DNA of 64,000 nt from JAWKWA01 sp041397765 (GCA_041397765.1 JAWKWA010000003.1:124001-188000), one strand, 5' to 3'. Positions 9,356 to 19,431 are shown, counted from the first letter of the stretch. A program made the numbers and translations. The notes: a model not told the origin generated them from the sequence alone.

Positions 9356-10853
9356 ATGGCCGAAGAGCTCACCCATTTCGTCGGCGGCAAGCGCGTCAAG
9401 GGCACGTCGGGCCGCTTCTCCGACGTCTACTGGCCGATGACGGGCGAGGTGAAGGCGCGGACGCCGCTCGCATCGAAGGCCGAGTTGCGCGCCGCCGTCG
9501 AGAACGCCAAGGCCGCCCAGCCCAAATGGGCCGCCGAGAACCCGCAGAAGCGCGCGCGTGTGCTCGCCAAGTTCGTCACGCTGCTCAACCGCGACATGGA
9601 CAAGCTCGCCGAGGCCCTCGCCCGCGAGCACGGCAAGACCATCGCCGACGCCCGTGGCGACGTGCAGCGCGGCCTCGAGGTCTGCGAGTTCGCGACCGGC
9701 ATTCCCCATCTGATGAAGGGCGAGTTCACCGACGGCGCCGGCCCCGGCATCGACATGTACTCGATGCGCCAGCCCCTGGGCGTCGTCGCCGGCATCACGC
9801 CGTTCAACTTCCCCGCCATGATCCCGATGTGGAAGTTCGCGCCCGCCATCGCCTGCGGCAACGCCTTCATCCTGAAGCCGTCCGAGCGCGATCCCTCGGT
9901 GCCGCTGATGCTGGGCGAGCTGATGATGGAGGCCGGGCTGCCGGCCGGTATCCTCAACGTCGTCAACGGCGACAAGGAGGTGGTCGACGCCATCCTCGAC
10001 GACCCGGACATCCAGGCCGTCGCCTTCGTCGGCTCGACCCCGATCGCCCACTACGTCTATTCGCGCGCGACCGCCAACGGCAAGCGCTCGCAGTGTTTCG
10101 GCGGCGCCAAGAACCACATGATCATCATGCCCGACGCCGACATGGATCAGGCGGTCGATGCGCTGATCGGCGCGGGCTACGGCTCGGCCGGCGAGCGCTG
10201 CATGGCGATCTCGGTCGCGGTGCCGGTCGGCCCGAAGGCAGCCGACGCCTTGATCGAGAAGCTCATCCCGCGCGTCGAGAGCCTGAAGGTCGGCCCCTCG
10301 ACCGATCCCTCCGCCGATTTCGGGCCGCTCGTCACCCGCGAGGCCGTCGAGCGCGTGAAGAACTATGTCGACACCGGCGTCAAGGAGGGCGCGAAACTCC
10401 TCGTCGATGGCCGCGGCTTCAAGATGCAGGGCTACGAGAACGGGTTCTACATGGGCGGCTGCCTGTTCGACCACGTGACCCGAGACATGAAGATCTACAA
10501 GGAGGAGATCTTCGGCCCGGTGCTTTCCGTGGTCCGCGCCAAGGACTACGACGAGGCCTGCAGCCTGCCCAACGAGCACGAATACGGCAACGGCGTCGCG
10601 ATTTTCACGCGCGACGGCGATACGGCGCGATTTCGCCTCCAAGTGCAATATCGGCATGGTCGGCGTCAACGTGCCGATCCCGGTGCCGCTCGCCTATCAC
10701 ACCTTCGGCGGCTGGAAGCGCTCGGGCTTCGGCGATCTCAACCAGCATGGTCCCGACTCGGTGCGCTTCTACACGCGCACCAAGACCGTCACCTCGCGCT
10801 GGCCGTCCGGCACCAAGGAGGGCGCCGAGTTCTCCATTCCCGTGATGCGGTGA
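9356..10853 (+). CDS. mmsA: Methylmalonate-semialdehyde dehydrogenase (CoA-acylating), frameshifted
   Basis: A CoA-dependent aldehyde dehydrogenase that turns methylmalonate semialdehyde into propionyl-CoA in valine breakdown, or malonate semialdehyde into acetyl-CoA in inositol breakdown. About 499 residues, the family's usual length. Seen: the ITPFNFPAMIPMW cofactor region, ILKPSERDPS, VAFVGSTPIA, the catalytic cysteine in SAGERCMAIS, and EEIFGPVLSVV. The frame breaks near 10629: after the first frame's GDGDTARF the true sequence resumes one frame over (NIGMVGVNVPIPVPL through GGWKRSGFGDL) to the stop at 10853. One missing base explains this. No inositol genes are nearby, so a valine role is slightly favoured. 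Confidence 0.88.
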
Positions 10854-10958
10854 TCGACGGCGCCATCCGGCCGGTTGCGGCGGGACAGTGAACATTGCCA
10901 GGGGCGCCGTTTCGGACCGGAGCGGCGTCCCTCTTGTCTTTCGGCACCAGCTTCCCGC

Positions 10959-11357
10959 TCACCGTGCCACCAGCCCGAGCGCCCACACCGTGATGGCGGC
11001 GACCGCGCCGGTCAGCACCGTGCCCCAGGCCATGTCGACCACGGCGAGCGACAGCGACCAGCCCTTCAGCGTCGCCAGATTGGTGAGATCGTAGGTGGCA
11101 TAGGCGATGAAGCCGAGCACCGCGCCCTGTTGCGCCGCCTTCATCGGAGAGCCGGCATCGAGGCCCGGCATCACCGCGAAATAGACGACACCTGCCGCAT
11201 AGAGAAGATAGAAGGCGGCCGCCGCGCCGAGCTGCGGCTCGGCGAGCAGCAGCGCCCCGATCCGCTCGCGGTAATAGCCATGGGCGACGACGCCGAGCCA
11301 GACGAGATCGATGGCGACGAAGACCACCAGCGTGACGAGATAGGCGAGCGGCATCAT
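10959..11357 (-). CDS. DUF2177-family small membrane protein
   Basis: A 132-residue protein with four predicted membrane segments, beginning MMPLAYLVTLVVFVAIDL and including WLGVVAHGYY, characteristic of DUF2177. The family's function is unknown. The start at 11357 has a GGGAG site eight bases upstream. It lies downstream of the photolyase on the same strand, an association that suggests a shared light or oxidative-stress regulon, though no promoter could be assigned. Confidence 0.75.
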   Translation of the reverse strand: MMPLAYLVTLVVFVAIDLVWLGVVAHGYYRERIGALLLAEPQLGAAAAFYLLYAAGVVYFAVMPGLDAGSPMKAAQQGAVLGFIAYATYDLTNLATLKGWSLSLAVVDMAWGTVLTGAVAAITVWALGLVAR

Positions 11358-11475
11358 GCGGGGGCTCCCGAGTTCCTCGATGCGGGGCGCATCATCGGGG
11401 AGATACGTCGCGACGGGCCGATCGGATCGATTCCGCCCAGGGGTCTTGCACTCCGGCCGGCTGGCCCAACGCCCG

Positions 11476-12960
11476 TCAGGCGCCGCCGTCCCGCTCGCCC
11501 GCCGCCTTGATCTCCTCGAAGGCGGCGAGCGCCCGCTTCCTCGCCTCGCCATGATCGACCATTGGCCAGGGATAGCTCTTTGCGAGGGTGACGCCGGCCG
11601 CTTCCAGCACCTCTTTCGGCGCCCGCCACGGCTCGTGGATGTGCGGCATGGGTAGCCGGGCGAGCTCGGGCACGAAGCGGCGGACATAGGCGCCATCGGG
11701 GTCGAATTTCAGCCCCTGCGTCACCGGATTGAAGATGCGGAAATAGGGCGCGGCATCGGCCCCCGAGCCCGCCACCCACTGCCAGCTCGCCGAGTTGTTG
11801 GCGAGATCGGCGTCGAGCAGCGTGTCCCAGAACCAGCGCTCGCCCTCCTGCCAGGGGATCAGCAGGTCCTTGATGAGGAACGACGCCACGATCATGCGGA
11901 CGCGGTTGTGCATGGTGCCGGTCGTCCACAATTCGCGCATGCCGGCATCGACGATCGGATAGCCGGTCGCGCCCTTCTGCCAGCGCCGCAGCGCCTCCTT
12001 GTCCCCCTCCCAGGGAAAGGCCGCGAACTCCGACCGGAACGGCTTCTCCGGCAGGTCGGGGAACTGGACGAGCAGATGATGGGAGAACTCGCGCCAGAGC
12101 ACCTCCGCGCGGAATTTCTCGGCCCCCGAGGCGGCCGTCCCGCCAGCCTCGGCGAGTGCGCCGGCGCCGTGCCAGCAGGCATGCGGGCTGACCTCGCCGA
12201 AATGGAGATGCGGCGACAGGCGCGAGGTGGATTGGAGGTCCGGCCGGTCGCGCTCGGCGCGATAGCGCGCGACATCCCCATCGAGGAAGGCTGCGAGGCG
12301 CGTCAGCCCGGCTGCCTCGCCCGGCTGCCAGAGCGGCTCGAAGGACTTCGCCCAGTCCGGGCGCCCCTCATAGAGCCGCCAGTCGGCGAGCCGCTCGCTC
12401 TGAGGCCAGACGTCGGGCGTGGCCAACTCCTTCGGAGCGGCGATGGGCCGGCGCGGAGGCTCGGCGAGGTGGCAGGCCCGCGCGAACGGGCTGTACACGC
12501 GATAGGGCCGGCCATCGCTGGTCCGGATGGCCTCCGGCTCGAACAGCAGGCGGCCGGGATAACGCCTGAGCGCCACGCCCCGCTCGCCGAGCGCCTCGTG
12601 GATCGCCTCGTCGCGCCGGACCGCCAAGGGCTCGTAGTCGCGCGTGACGGTGACGGCCGCCGCGCCGCTCTCCGCGACGATCCCGGCGATCACCTCAGCC
12701 GCCGGCCCGCGCCGCAGCACCAGCCGCGAGCCCATCGCCTGAAGGCTCGCCTCGAGCGCCGAGAGACTCCGCTCGAGCCACCAGCGGCTGGCCCCGCCCG
12801 CCCGCCAGTCGCCCGGGCTCTCGTCGTCGAGGATATAGAGGGATCACCGGGCCGCTCGCCGCCGCCGCCGCGAGCGCGCGGTTGTCGCCGAGCCGCAGAT
12901 CGAGCCGGAACCAATGGATGACAGGCCGCTGCCGCGCGCCCCGCTCGTCTTGCCAGCCAT
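11476..12960 (-). CDS. phrB: Deoxyribodipyrimidine photolyase, frameshifted near the start
   Basis: A blue-light flavoenzyme that splits cyclobutane pyrimidine dimers. The N-terminal antenna domain begins at PVIHWFRLDLRLGDNRAL. The FAD-binding half shows WREFSHHLL, TGYPIVDAGMRELW, NRVRMIVASFL and the tryptophan-rich WFWDTLLDADLANNSASWQW. The frame shifts near 12840, between PVIPLY and the rest of the antenna domain. The start is unsure: an ATG at 12960 with an AGGA site gives MAGKTSGARGSG but needs a second one-base shift near 12925; a GTG shortly upstream is in frame without it. Given the intact conserved residues the gene is probably functional, with indels in the sequence. Confidence 0.82.
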
Positions 12961-13221
12961 GCACTATGTCCTGCTTGTTGGTTGCGGCGCGGGTCCAAGA
13001 CCACCCGTTGCACCCTTGTCTGCCGATCACGAGGCGAGCGGAAGGCTCGCCCTCGTCGCGCCGGCTGAGCCCGGTGAGCGCTCGTGCGCCTCGCCTCGAC
13101 CCTGGGTCGGCACCGGGCAGCACCGGCAATGGCGCCATGGCAATCTGCAGTATAACGATTTCGCGCCCGCTTCGGATCGCCGACCCGGCCATCCGGCCGG
13201 CCATCGAGAGGTCACCACGCC

Positions 13222-14277
13222 ATGAGAGACCATGACACGTCCTCGGGACCGCGCCATGGGCGCCGCCCGCTCCTTCCCGGTCTCGCCCTGGTGCTTGTCC
13301 TCGCCCTGCTGGCCCCGGCCCCGCTTGCCGCCGACGAGACCGGTGCCGGCAGTTGCGGCGGCCACGACCTCCTCGCCGTGATGGCGACCGAGAAGCCCGA
13401 ACTCCATGCCAAGGTCATGGCCGAGGCAGCGGGGGTTGCGAACCAGGACGCGGTGTTCTGGCGGGTCGAGCGCGACGGCCTCGCCCCCTCCTGGCTGCTC
13501 GGCACCATCCATATCGGCGATCCGCGCGTGACTGATCTTGCCCCCGAAACGCGGGCCGGGCTCGACGAGGCGCGGATCGTCGCCATCGAGATCGGCGATG
13601 CAAGCCCGGCGGCTGTCAATGCCACGCTCGCCAAGCACCGGGAACTCCTCCTCATGCCCGGCGGTCATACCCTTGCCGATTGGCTGAGTTCGGACGAGAT
13701 CGCCACGCTGAAGGAGCGGCTTCAGCCGCGCGGCCTGCCGCCGGAAGCCATCGAGCGTCTGCACCCGTGGCTGCTGAACGTGTCGCTCGCCCTCTCGCCT
13801 TGCCGCATGGCCCTGTTGGCGAAAGGTGGCAAGGGGGTCGATCTGGTCGTCGCCGACATCGCCCGGAAAGCCGGCAAGCCGGTGGTCGGTCTCGAGACCA
13901 TCGAGGAGCAGTTGCAGAAAGTGGCCTCCGTTCCCCTCGAGTTCCAGATCGCCAATCTGCAGATCGCCGCCCGCTTGCCGGACAACTCCGACGACATGAT
14001 GGAGACGCTGATCAACCTCTATGTCGGGCGCCGGCTCGGTGCGGTGCTGCCCATGAGCAAGGCCGTGGCCGGCGGCGGGCCGCTCGCCGAAACTGTGGTC
14101 GAGGGCTACCAGCGGATCGTGATCGACGATCGCAATCTCACCATGCGCGACCGTGCCCTGCCACTGATCGAGAAGGGCGGCGCCTTCATCGCCGTCGGCT
14201 CGGCCCATCTGATCGGGGAGAAGGGTCTCGTGGCTCTCTTGCGAGAGGCAGGATATAAGGTCACTCCTCTCAACTGA
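13222..14277 (+). CDS. TraB/GumN-family protein, exported
   Basis: A 351-residue protein with an N-terminal signal segment (about residues 17-37, LLPGLALVLVLALLAPAPLA) and the TraB/GumN domain. The two family GxxH-type motifs are present: LLGTIHIGDPR near residue 95 and AVGSAHLIGEKG near the C-terminus. Related proteins (Tiki, TraB) are metal-dependent proteases or protease-like, but bacterial members have no firm role. It is followed 49 bases later by the flavoprotein gene on the same strand. Confidence 0.82.
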   Translation: MRDHDTSSGPRHGRRPLLPGLALVLVLALLAPAPLAADETGAGSCGGHDLLAVMATEKPELHAKVMAEAAGVANQDAVFWRVERDGLAPSWLLGTIHIGDPRVTDLAPETRAGLDEARIVAIEIGDASPAAVNATLAKHRELLLMPGGHTLADWLSSDEIATLKERLQPRGLPPEAIERLHPWLLNVSLALSPCRMALLAKGGKGVDLVVADIARKAGKPVVGLETIEEQLQKVASVPLEFQIANLQIAARLPDNSDDMMETLINLYVGRRLGAVLPMSKAVAGGGPLAETVVEGYQRIVIDDRNLTMRDRALPLIEKGGAFIAVGSAHLIGEKGLVALLREAGYKVTPLN

Positions 14278-14326
14278 CCGCCGGGACCCTGAGGGTCGCC
14301 CGGCCGGCCATCTCTTGGATGCCGCC

Positions 14327-15655
14327 ATGGCGCCTGTTCCAGATCGGGTCCCCTCGGATGCCGAGCGTCCCTCCCGCGTCGACACCGTCGTCGTCGGCGG
14401 CGGCATCATCGGCGTCTCGACGGCGCTCGAGCTCGCCGAGCGCGGGGTTTCCGTCGCCCTCCTCGAGAAGGGGGAGATCGCCGCCGAGCAGTCGAGCCGC
14501 AACTGGGGCTGGTGTCGCCAGATGGGCCGCGATCCGCGCGAGATCCCGCTGATCGTCGAATCGCTGAAGAGCTGGCGCGGCATGAATGCCCGCATCGGCG
14601 CCGAGACCGGCTATCGCCAGACCGGCATCCTCTACCTCGCCGAGACCGAGGCCGAGCTTCAAAAGCGCGCCGCCTGGCTCGACTATGCCCGCGAGTACCA
14701 GCTCGACTCCCGCCTCATTCGCGGCGAGGAGGTCGAGCGGATGATGCCGGGGGCGACGCGGTCCTGGAAGGGCGCGCTCTACACGCCGACCGACGGGCGG
14801 GCCGAGCCGACCATGGCCGCTCCCGCCATGGCGCGCCACCTGAAGTCGCTCGGTGCGAGCGTGCTGACGCGCTGCGCCGTCCGCGGCGTCGAGCGGAGCG
14901 CCGGCCGGGTCTCGTCCGTCGTCACCGAGCGCGGCCGGATCGGCTGCGACAGCGTGGTGCTGGCCGGCGGCGCCTGGTCGCGGCTCTTCTGCGGGCCGCT
15001 CGGCATCGACCTGCCACAGCTGAAAGTGGTCAATTCGGTGATGCGCACGGCCCCCATCGAGACCGGGCTCGAGCGGGCCGGCGCTGGCGGCCGCTTCGCC
15101 TTCCGCCGCCGGCTCGACGGCGGCTACACGGTCGCCCACCGCCACCTCTCCGTGGTCGACATCGTGCCCGACAGCTTCCGCCTCCTGCTCGACTTCCTCC
15201 CCGCCTACCGCCTCGATCCGCTCGGACTTCGACTGCGCGTCGGCGGGCGCTTCATTGCCGAGGCACGGCTGCCGCGGCGCTGGGCGCTCGACCGGCCGAG
15301 CCCGTTCGAGGCGGTCCGCGTTCTCGATCCCGAGCCCGTCGAATGGGTTCTGAAGCAGGCCGCCGAGAGCCTGAAGTCCTATTTCCCGGCCTTTCGCGGC
15401 ATGGAGGTGGTGGAGAAATGGGCCGGCGCCATCGATGCGACGCCCGATGCCGTGCCGGTCATCTCGCCGGTCGAGAGCGTGCCGGGCTTCTATCTGGCGA
15501 CGGGCTTCTCGGGCCACGGCTTTGGTCTTGGGCCCGGCGCCGGCCGGCTCGCCGCCGACCTCGTGATGGGGCGCACTCCGGTCGTCGACCCCGCCCCCTT
15601 CCGCTTCACCCGCTTCAGCGACGGCTCCAGGCCAAGACCGATCACCGGGCTCTGA
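14327..15655 (+). CDS. FAD-dependent oxidoreductase, D-amino-acid oxidase (DadA/SoxB-like) family
   Basis: A flavoprotein of about 442 residues. The dinucleotide-binding motif VDTVVVGGGIIGVSTALELA begins near residue 21, followed by a glutamate ending beta2 (VALLEKGEIAAE). The C-terminal FAD contact GFYLATGFSGHGFGLGPGAG is intact. The family oxidises amines of D-amino acids, glycine, sarcosine or similar; the substrate is not evident. The first plain ATG is 14327; a TTG four codons earlier (14315) is possible. The last codons and stop lie inside the first unit of a 23-bp tandem repeat. Confidence 0.82.
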   Translation: MAPVPDRVPSDAERPSRVDTVVVGGGIIGVSTALELAERGVSVALLEKGEIAAEQSSRNWGWCRQMGRDPREIPLIVESLKSWRGMNARIGAETGYRQTGILYLAETEAELQKRAAWLDYAREYQLDSRLIRGEEVERMMPGATRSWKGALYTPTDGRAEPTMAAPAMARHLKSLGASVLTRCAVRGVERSAGRVSSVVTERGRIGCDSVVLAGGAWSRLFCGPLGIDLPQLKVVNSVMRTAPIETGLERAGAGGRFAFRRRLDGGYTVAHRHLSVVDIVPDSFRLLLDFLPAYRLDPLGLRLRVGGRFIAEARLPRRWALDRPSPFEAVRVLDPEPVEWVLKQAAESLKSYFPAFRGMEVVEKWAGAIDATPDAVPVISPVESVPGFYLATGFSGHGFGLGPGAGRLAADLVMGRTPVVDPAPFRFTRFSDGSRPRPITGL

Positions 15656-15732
15656 GCGCAGCGAGCACCGGGCTCCAAGCGCAGCGATCACCGGGCTCTC
15701 AGCGCAGCGAGCACCGGGCTCTCAGCGCAGCA
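15641..15732. repeat. Four tandem copies of a 23-bp repeat
   Basis: Units lie at 15641-15663, 15664-15686, 15687-15709 and 15710-15732, each of the form A(T/G)CACCGGGCTC plus (T/C)(G/C/A)AGCGCAGC. They differ by one to a few bases and alternate AT/AG at the second position. Unit 1 supplies the last four codons and stop of the flavoprotein gene. With 23 bases per unit, each added copy shifts the frame. There are no unique spacers, so this is a minisatellite and not a CRISPR. Confidence 0.9.
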
Positions 15733-15848
15733 AGGAGCGGGGTCACGAGCGGACCGAACCCGCCCTGCCGATCGGGGGCATTCGCCACAGGGGCACCCGC
15801 GGCGACCGCGCCGGCTTCAGGCCTTCAGACACTGCCTCTGCGCAGGCC

Positions 15849-16781
15849 TCAGTCGAACAGCGAGGAGACCGATTCCTCGGCGGCCGTCCGGCGGATCGCC
15901 TCGCCGATGAGCGGGGCGATCGACAGCACGCGCAAATTCGGCGCGACCTTCACCGCCTCGGTCGGCTGGATCGAATCGGTGATCACCAGCGTCTTGATCC
16001 GCGATGCCGTGACCCGCGCCACCGCCCCGCCCGACAGCACGCCATGGGTGATGTAGCTCATCACCTCGGTCGCCCCCTTGTCGCGCAGCGCGTCGGCGGC
16101 GTTGCACAGGGTGCCGCCCGAATCGACGATGTCGTCGACCAGCACGCAGCGCATGCCCTCGACATCGCCGATAACGTTCATGACCTCCGATTCGCCCGGC
16201 CGCTCCCGCCGCTTGTCGACGATGGCGAGCGGAATGCCGAGGCGGCTGGCGAGCTGGCGCGCACGCACGACGCCGCCGACATCGGGCGACACCACCATCA
16301 GCCGGTCGAGCGAGAAGGTCTCGCGAATGTCGCGGACCATGACCGGAGCCGCGAACAGGTTGTCGACGGGAATGTCGAAGAAACCCTGGATCTGGCCGGC
16401 ATGCAGGTCGAGCGTGAGGACGCGGTCGGCGCCGGCCTGCATGATCATGTTGGCGACGAGCTTGGCCGAGATCGGCGTGCGGCCGGCGGCCCGGCGATCC
16501 TGCCGCGCATAGCCGAAATAGGGCATGACCGCCGTGATACGCTTCGCCGACGAGCGGCGCAGCGCATCGATCATGATGAGCAGCTCCATCAGGTGGTCGT
16601 TGGCGGGAAAGGAGGTCGACTGGATGACGAACACGTCCTCGCCGCGCACGTTCTCCTGCACCTCGCAGAAGATCTCCCTGTCGGCGAAGCGCCGGACGAG
16701 GCAGCGTGTCAGCCCCGTTTCGAGATAGCCGGCGATCGCCTGGGCGAGGGGCCGGTTGCTGTTGCCGGTGACGAGCTTCAT
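15849..16781 (-). CDS. prs: Ribose-phosphate pyrophosphokinase (PRPP synthetase)
   Basis: Makes phosphoribosyl pyrophosphate from ribose 5-phosphate and ATP, the entry point to purine, pyrimidine, histidine and NAD synthesis. At 310 residues it has the class I length. Seen: the ATP flexible region (ADREIFCEVQENVRGEDVF), MPYFGYARQDRR, the divalent-cation site DLHAGQIQGFF, and the PRPP-binding loop VLVDDIVDSGGTL. The start at 16781 is preceded by GAGGA. A candidate sigma-70 promoter lies 35-63 bases upstream. Intact in one frame. Confidence 0.96.
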   Translation of the reverse strand: MKLVTGNSNRPLAQAIAGYLETGLTRCLVRRFADREIFCEVQENVRGEDVFVIQSTSFPANDHLMELLIMIDALRRSSAKRITAVMPYFGYARQDRRAAGRTPISAKLVANMIMQAGADRVLTLDLHAGQIQGFFDIPVDNLFAAPVMVRDIRETFSLDRLMVVSPDVGGVVRARQLASRLGIPLAIVDKRRERPGESEVMNVIGDVEGMRCVLVDDIVDSGGTLCNAADALRDKGATEVMSYITHGVLSGGAVARVTASRIKTLVITDSIQPTEAVKVAPNLRVLSIAPLIGEAIRRTAAEESVSSLFD

Positions 16782-16815
16782 CGTGGTCCTCGCTGGCCGC
16801 TCACTCTGGCTCGGT

Positions 16816-16844
16816 GGATTAGCAAGACGACAGTTTCATGTAAA
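16816..16844 (-). promoter_or_regulatory. Candidate sigma-70 promoter of prs
   Basis: On the minus strand TTTACA (16844-16839) and TAATCC (16821-16816) are separated by exactly 17 bases, with a TGC just before the -10 element (extended -10-like). It lies 35 bases before the prs start. The -35 has four to five consensus bases and the -10 three to four. Confidence 0.4.
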
Positions 16845-16913
16845 CGCCTCTCGCCCTGTCCGAGCGCCGGCTAGAGCGTTCTCCCCGCAGGTCTTTTCAC
16901 CCTCGCGCCGGCA

Positions 16914-16940
16914 AAGAAAAAGGCCCTCCGTCGGAGGGCC
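16914..16940 (-). terminator. Rho-independent terminator of the lipoprotein gene
   Basis: Read on the minus strand, GGCCCTCC and GGAGGGCC form a perfect 8-bp GC stem with a 3-base loop (16940-16922), followed by a T-rich run (complement of AAAGAAAAA at 16913-16921). It lies about 170 bases past the stop of the minus-strand lipoprotein gene, and is the clearest intrinsic terminator in the window. Confidence 0.8.
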
Positions 16941-17107
16941 AGATGATCGGGGATCGGAATAGGAAAACCCAGGGGCCGGACGAACGGCGACGGCGAGCCG
17001 GCTGGGCGACACACGCGGGCGGCTGGAACGCCCGCCCGCCCTGGCGGATGGAGCGCCGGTGCTGGGACGGCACACGCGCCCCGCCGCACCGGCTGCAACC
17101 CCTTGTG

Positions 17108-18199
17108 TCAGTTCACGCGCGTTTCCTTGGGCAGCAGCTTCAGGATGCCCTTGGCGGCCTCGCCAGCCGCCGCATCGGCGGTCCGGCCCCAGGCGCCGTC
17201 GAGCGAGCCCTGTGGCACCTCGTTGCTCTGCGAGACCGTGCCGATGCGCTTGCCGGCGGGGTCGAGCACCTGCCACTCGATCTTGATCGACTGCTTACCG
17301 CCCTTGGCGCTGCCCATCTGCACCTTGCCCTGGACCAGATAGGCCGTCGGGCCGGCTTTGTCGGTGAGCGAGACGCCGCTCGCCGCAAGCTGCCGTTGCA
17401 GGGCCTTGGCGAGCGCCGAAGAGCCGTCGCCCGGTGCGCCGGCGACCGACGGCACGATGGTGGCGAGACGTCCTGCCGGCAGCGCGGCCGTCCGCGCACC
17501 CGATCCGCCGACCACCTGTCCGCTCACCAGATCACCGGCTGTGCCTGGAGTGCGGCTGAGGCTGGCAGACTGGGCCGAGAGGCCGCCCGTTCCCGAAGCC
17601 GAGAGCGGCGTGCCCGAGAGCCCGGCCGCGGAGGTCGGCGTGCCGCCGGTCTGGGCGACGGCGGCCGAGGCACTGCCCGGCGCCGGCGGCACCCAGGCCG
17701 CGATCTGCATGGCCGACTGCATGGCGATCCGCTCGATCACCTGCTGGTCGATCACGCTCCAGGGGTCCTTGGCGGCCTTGCCGGGCAGATATTCCTCGCC
17801 CGTGAAGCGGGTGACCCGGGCGCCGGCCGCATCGGTGACGTCCCAGATGTAGGAGACCTTGGTGCCCGCCTTCTCCGGTGCCGCGACGACATAGCCGAGC
17901 ACCTTGTAGTCCGCGGCCTCGCCCGGCGCGCGGGCGACCGGGATGGCCTGCCGCTCGACGGCAGCGACGAGGCTCGCCGTCATCTGGTTGGCGACCGTTG
18001 CCGGTGCGCCGATGATCGGTACGAAAGCGAGCTTGGACTTGGCCGGCTGGGCGAGCATGCCGGCGCCCGGATCGCCCTGACCGATGATCGATTGTCCTGT
18101 CTCGCAACCCGCCAGCCCGAGGCCCGCGAGGGCCACGGCCAGCATCAGCGCGAATGGCCTGAGCAGGCGCTGCGCCGCAATGGCGTGTGCGTTCGTCAC
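17108..18199 (-). CDS. Putative lipoprotein of unknown function
   Basis: A GTG start at 18199 with an AAGGGGG site nine bases upstream gives a 363-residue protein with a signal peptide and lipobox (LGLAGC, cysteine 32), so it should be lipid-anchored in the cell envelope. The mature part has two similar halves: residues after the cysteine (SKLAFVPIIGAP, ending at an AAWVPP segment) and a C-terminal half (LATIVPSVAGAPGDGSSALAKALQRQL), joined by a Gly/Ser/Ala/Thr-rich low-complexity linker of about 70 residues. Each half reads like a domain that acts on paired proteins, but no known family is recognised with confidence. Intact frame; own terminator downstream. Confidence 0.72.
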   Translation of the reverse strand: MTNAHAIAAQRLLRPFALMLAVALAGLGLAGCETGQSIIGQGDPGAGMLAQPAKSKLAFVPIIGAPATVANQMTASLVAAVERQAIPVARAPGEAADYKVLGYVVAAPEKAGTKVSYIWDVTDAAGARVTRFTGEEYLPGKAAKDPWSVIDQQVIERIAMQSAMQIAAWVPPAPGSASAAVAQTGGTPTSAAGLSGTPLSASGTGGLSAQSASLSRTPGTAGDLVSGQVVGGSGARTAALPAGRLATIVPSVAGAPGDGSSALAKALQRQLAASGVSLTDKAGPTAYLVQGKVQMGSAKGGKQSIKIEWQVLDPAGKRIGTVSQSNEVPQGSLDGAWGRTADAAAGEAAKGILKLLPKETRVN

Positions 18200-18442
18200 T
18201 GGTGACGACCCCCTTGAAGCTTTTTTCCCGCTGAACCCGGCAAGGCGCGCACAAAACTCAATACGCGAAAAAATACACAAAACTGAGGTCGGAACAACAC
18301 ACTAGTCCGCAACATGCCTGCCGGTACCCTGTGACTCAACGCTTATACCGGCGATCCTGCCCCGTCCATGGGATTCCGGCCACAATCGGACCGGCTGGCA
18401 TACCGGTCCGCCTTCTAGCGGCAACTTTCATGTGGACAGATG

Positions 18443-19252
18443 CTAGCGCAACACAATGGCGGAGATTTGGCGGCCGTAATCGGCCTCTCCGCGATGGGTC
18501 GTGCGGCGATAGCTGAAGAACAGCGATTCGTTTTCATAGGTGCAGCGATGGGCGCTCGAGACCCGCCCGAGCCCGAGTGCGCCGAGCCGGTCGAGCACGA
18601 AGGACGGCAGATCGAAATGCGCCCGCGCCTCCGCAGCCGACCCGGCCGAGGCGTCAGGGCGGACGAGATAGCGCCGGTAGCCGGCATCCTTGGCGAGGAG
18701 CTCGCTCTCGAAATCGGGACCGACCTCGTAGGCCGCCGGCCCGATCGCCGGTCCGAGTGCGGCGACGATGCGCGCCCGCCGCGCTCCGATATCTTCCATG
18801 GCCGCGACGGTCGCCTCGATCACCCCGCCGATGGCACCCCGCCAGCCGGCATGGGCGGCGCCGACCACCCCCGCCTCGCCGTCGGCAAACAGCACGGGCG
18901 CGCAATCGGCCGTCAGCACGCCGACCGCGAGCCCTCTCACTCGCGTGACGATGCCGTCCGCCTTCGGCCGCTCGCCCTGCCATGGCCCCTCCGCCACCAC
19001 GGCGATGGCGCTATGGACCTGCCAGGGCGTGACGAGGTGATCCGGTCCTCGGCCGCCGAGATGGGCGGCGACGCGGGCCCGGTTGGTCGCGACATGCGCG
19101 GCCTCGTCCTTCGAGCCCGGCCCGCAATTGAGCGAGGCATAGATCCCCTCCGAGACACCGCCGGCGCGCGTGAAAAAGCCGTGGCGGATCCCGGTCGTGG
19201 CCCCGAGCACCTCGTCCTCGATCGGCAACGGCAGGGAAGGGCGCGTGGTCAT
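18443..19252 (-). CDS. pgeF: Peptidoglycan editing factor / YfiH-family purine nucleoside phosphorylase-like protein
   Basis: A 269-residue YfiH/LACC1-family protein, formerly called polyphenol oxidase. Members have purine nucleoside phosphorylase/adenosine deaminase activity in vitro, and E. coli YfiH guards against misincorporation of serine in peptidoglycan. The zinc-binding residues are seen in TPWQVHS, LTADCAPVLF and AAHAGWRGA. The start at 19252 is the first ATG with an AGGA site; an in-frame upstream extension to 19372 lacks conserved character. Third gene of the lgt operon on the minus strand, an order common in alphaproteobacteria. Confidence 0.88.
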   Translation of the reverse strand: MTTRPSLPLPIEDEVLGATTGIRHGFFTRAGGVSEGIYASLNCGPGSKDEAAHVATNRARVAAHLGGRGPDHLVTPWQVHSAIAVVAEGPWQGERPKADGIVTRVRGLAVGVLTADCAPVLFADGEAGVVGAAHAGWRGAIGGVIEATVAAMEDIGARRARIVAALGPAIGPAAYEVGPDFESELLAKDAGYRRYLVRPDASAGSAAEARAHFDLPSFVLDRLGALGLGRVSSAHRCTYENESLFFSYRRTTHRGEADYGRQISAIVLR

Positions 19253-19431
19253 CGGTCCTGAGAAGGTTGAAGGCCGCTCCCGCGGCGACCGGGAGGTCGC
19301 CAGGACGGCAGGCCGGATGGCCCCCGGGCGGGTCCGTGCCCGGCCCAGGAGACGGCCAGAGAATGGCGTCATCGCTCGTCCGCCGCAATTCCCGATCGCG
19401 TGAGCCGCCGTGCCGGCCGTGGATGACGCTC

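Larger units (their letters stand above)
16782..17107. other. Gene-free stretch between prs and the lipoprotein gene
   Basis: The 326 bases hold the candidate prs promoter (16816-16844) and a rho-independent terminator (16914-16940) for the lipoprotein gene transcribed toward it. No further coding or RNA feature is visible in 16945-17107. Confidence 0.6.

Noticed and set aside
8225..10669. An 814-residue minus-strand open frame
   Set aside because: Antisense of trkH and mmsA; composition typical of shadow frames.
15641..15732. A short CRISPR array
   Set aside because: The 23-base units are directly adjacent with no unique spacers, and no cas genes are near.
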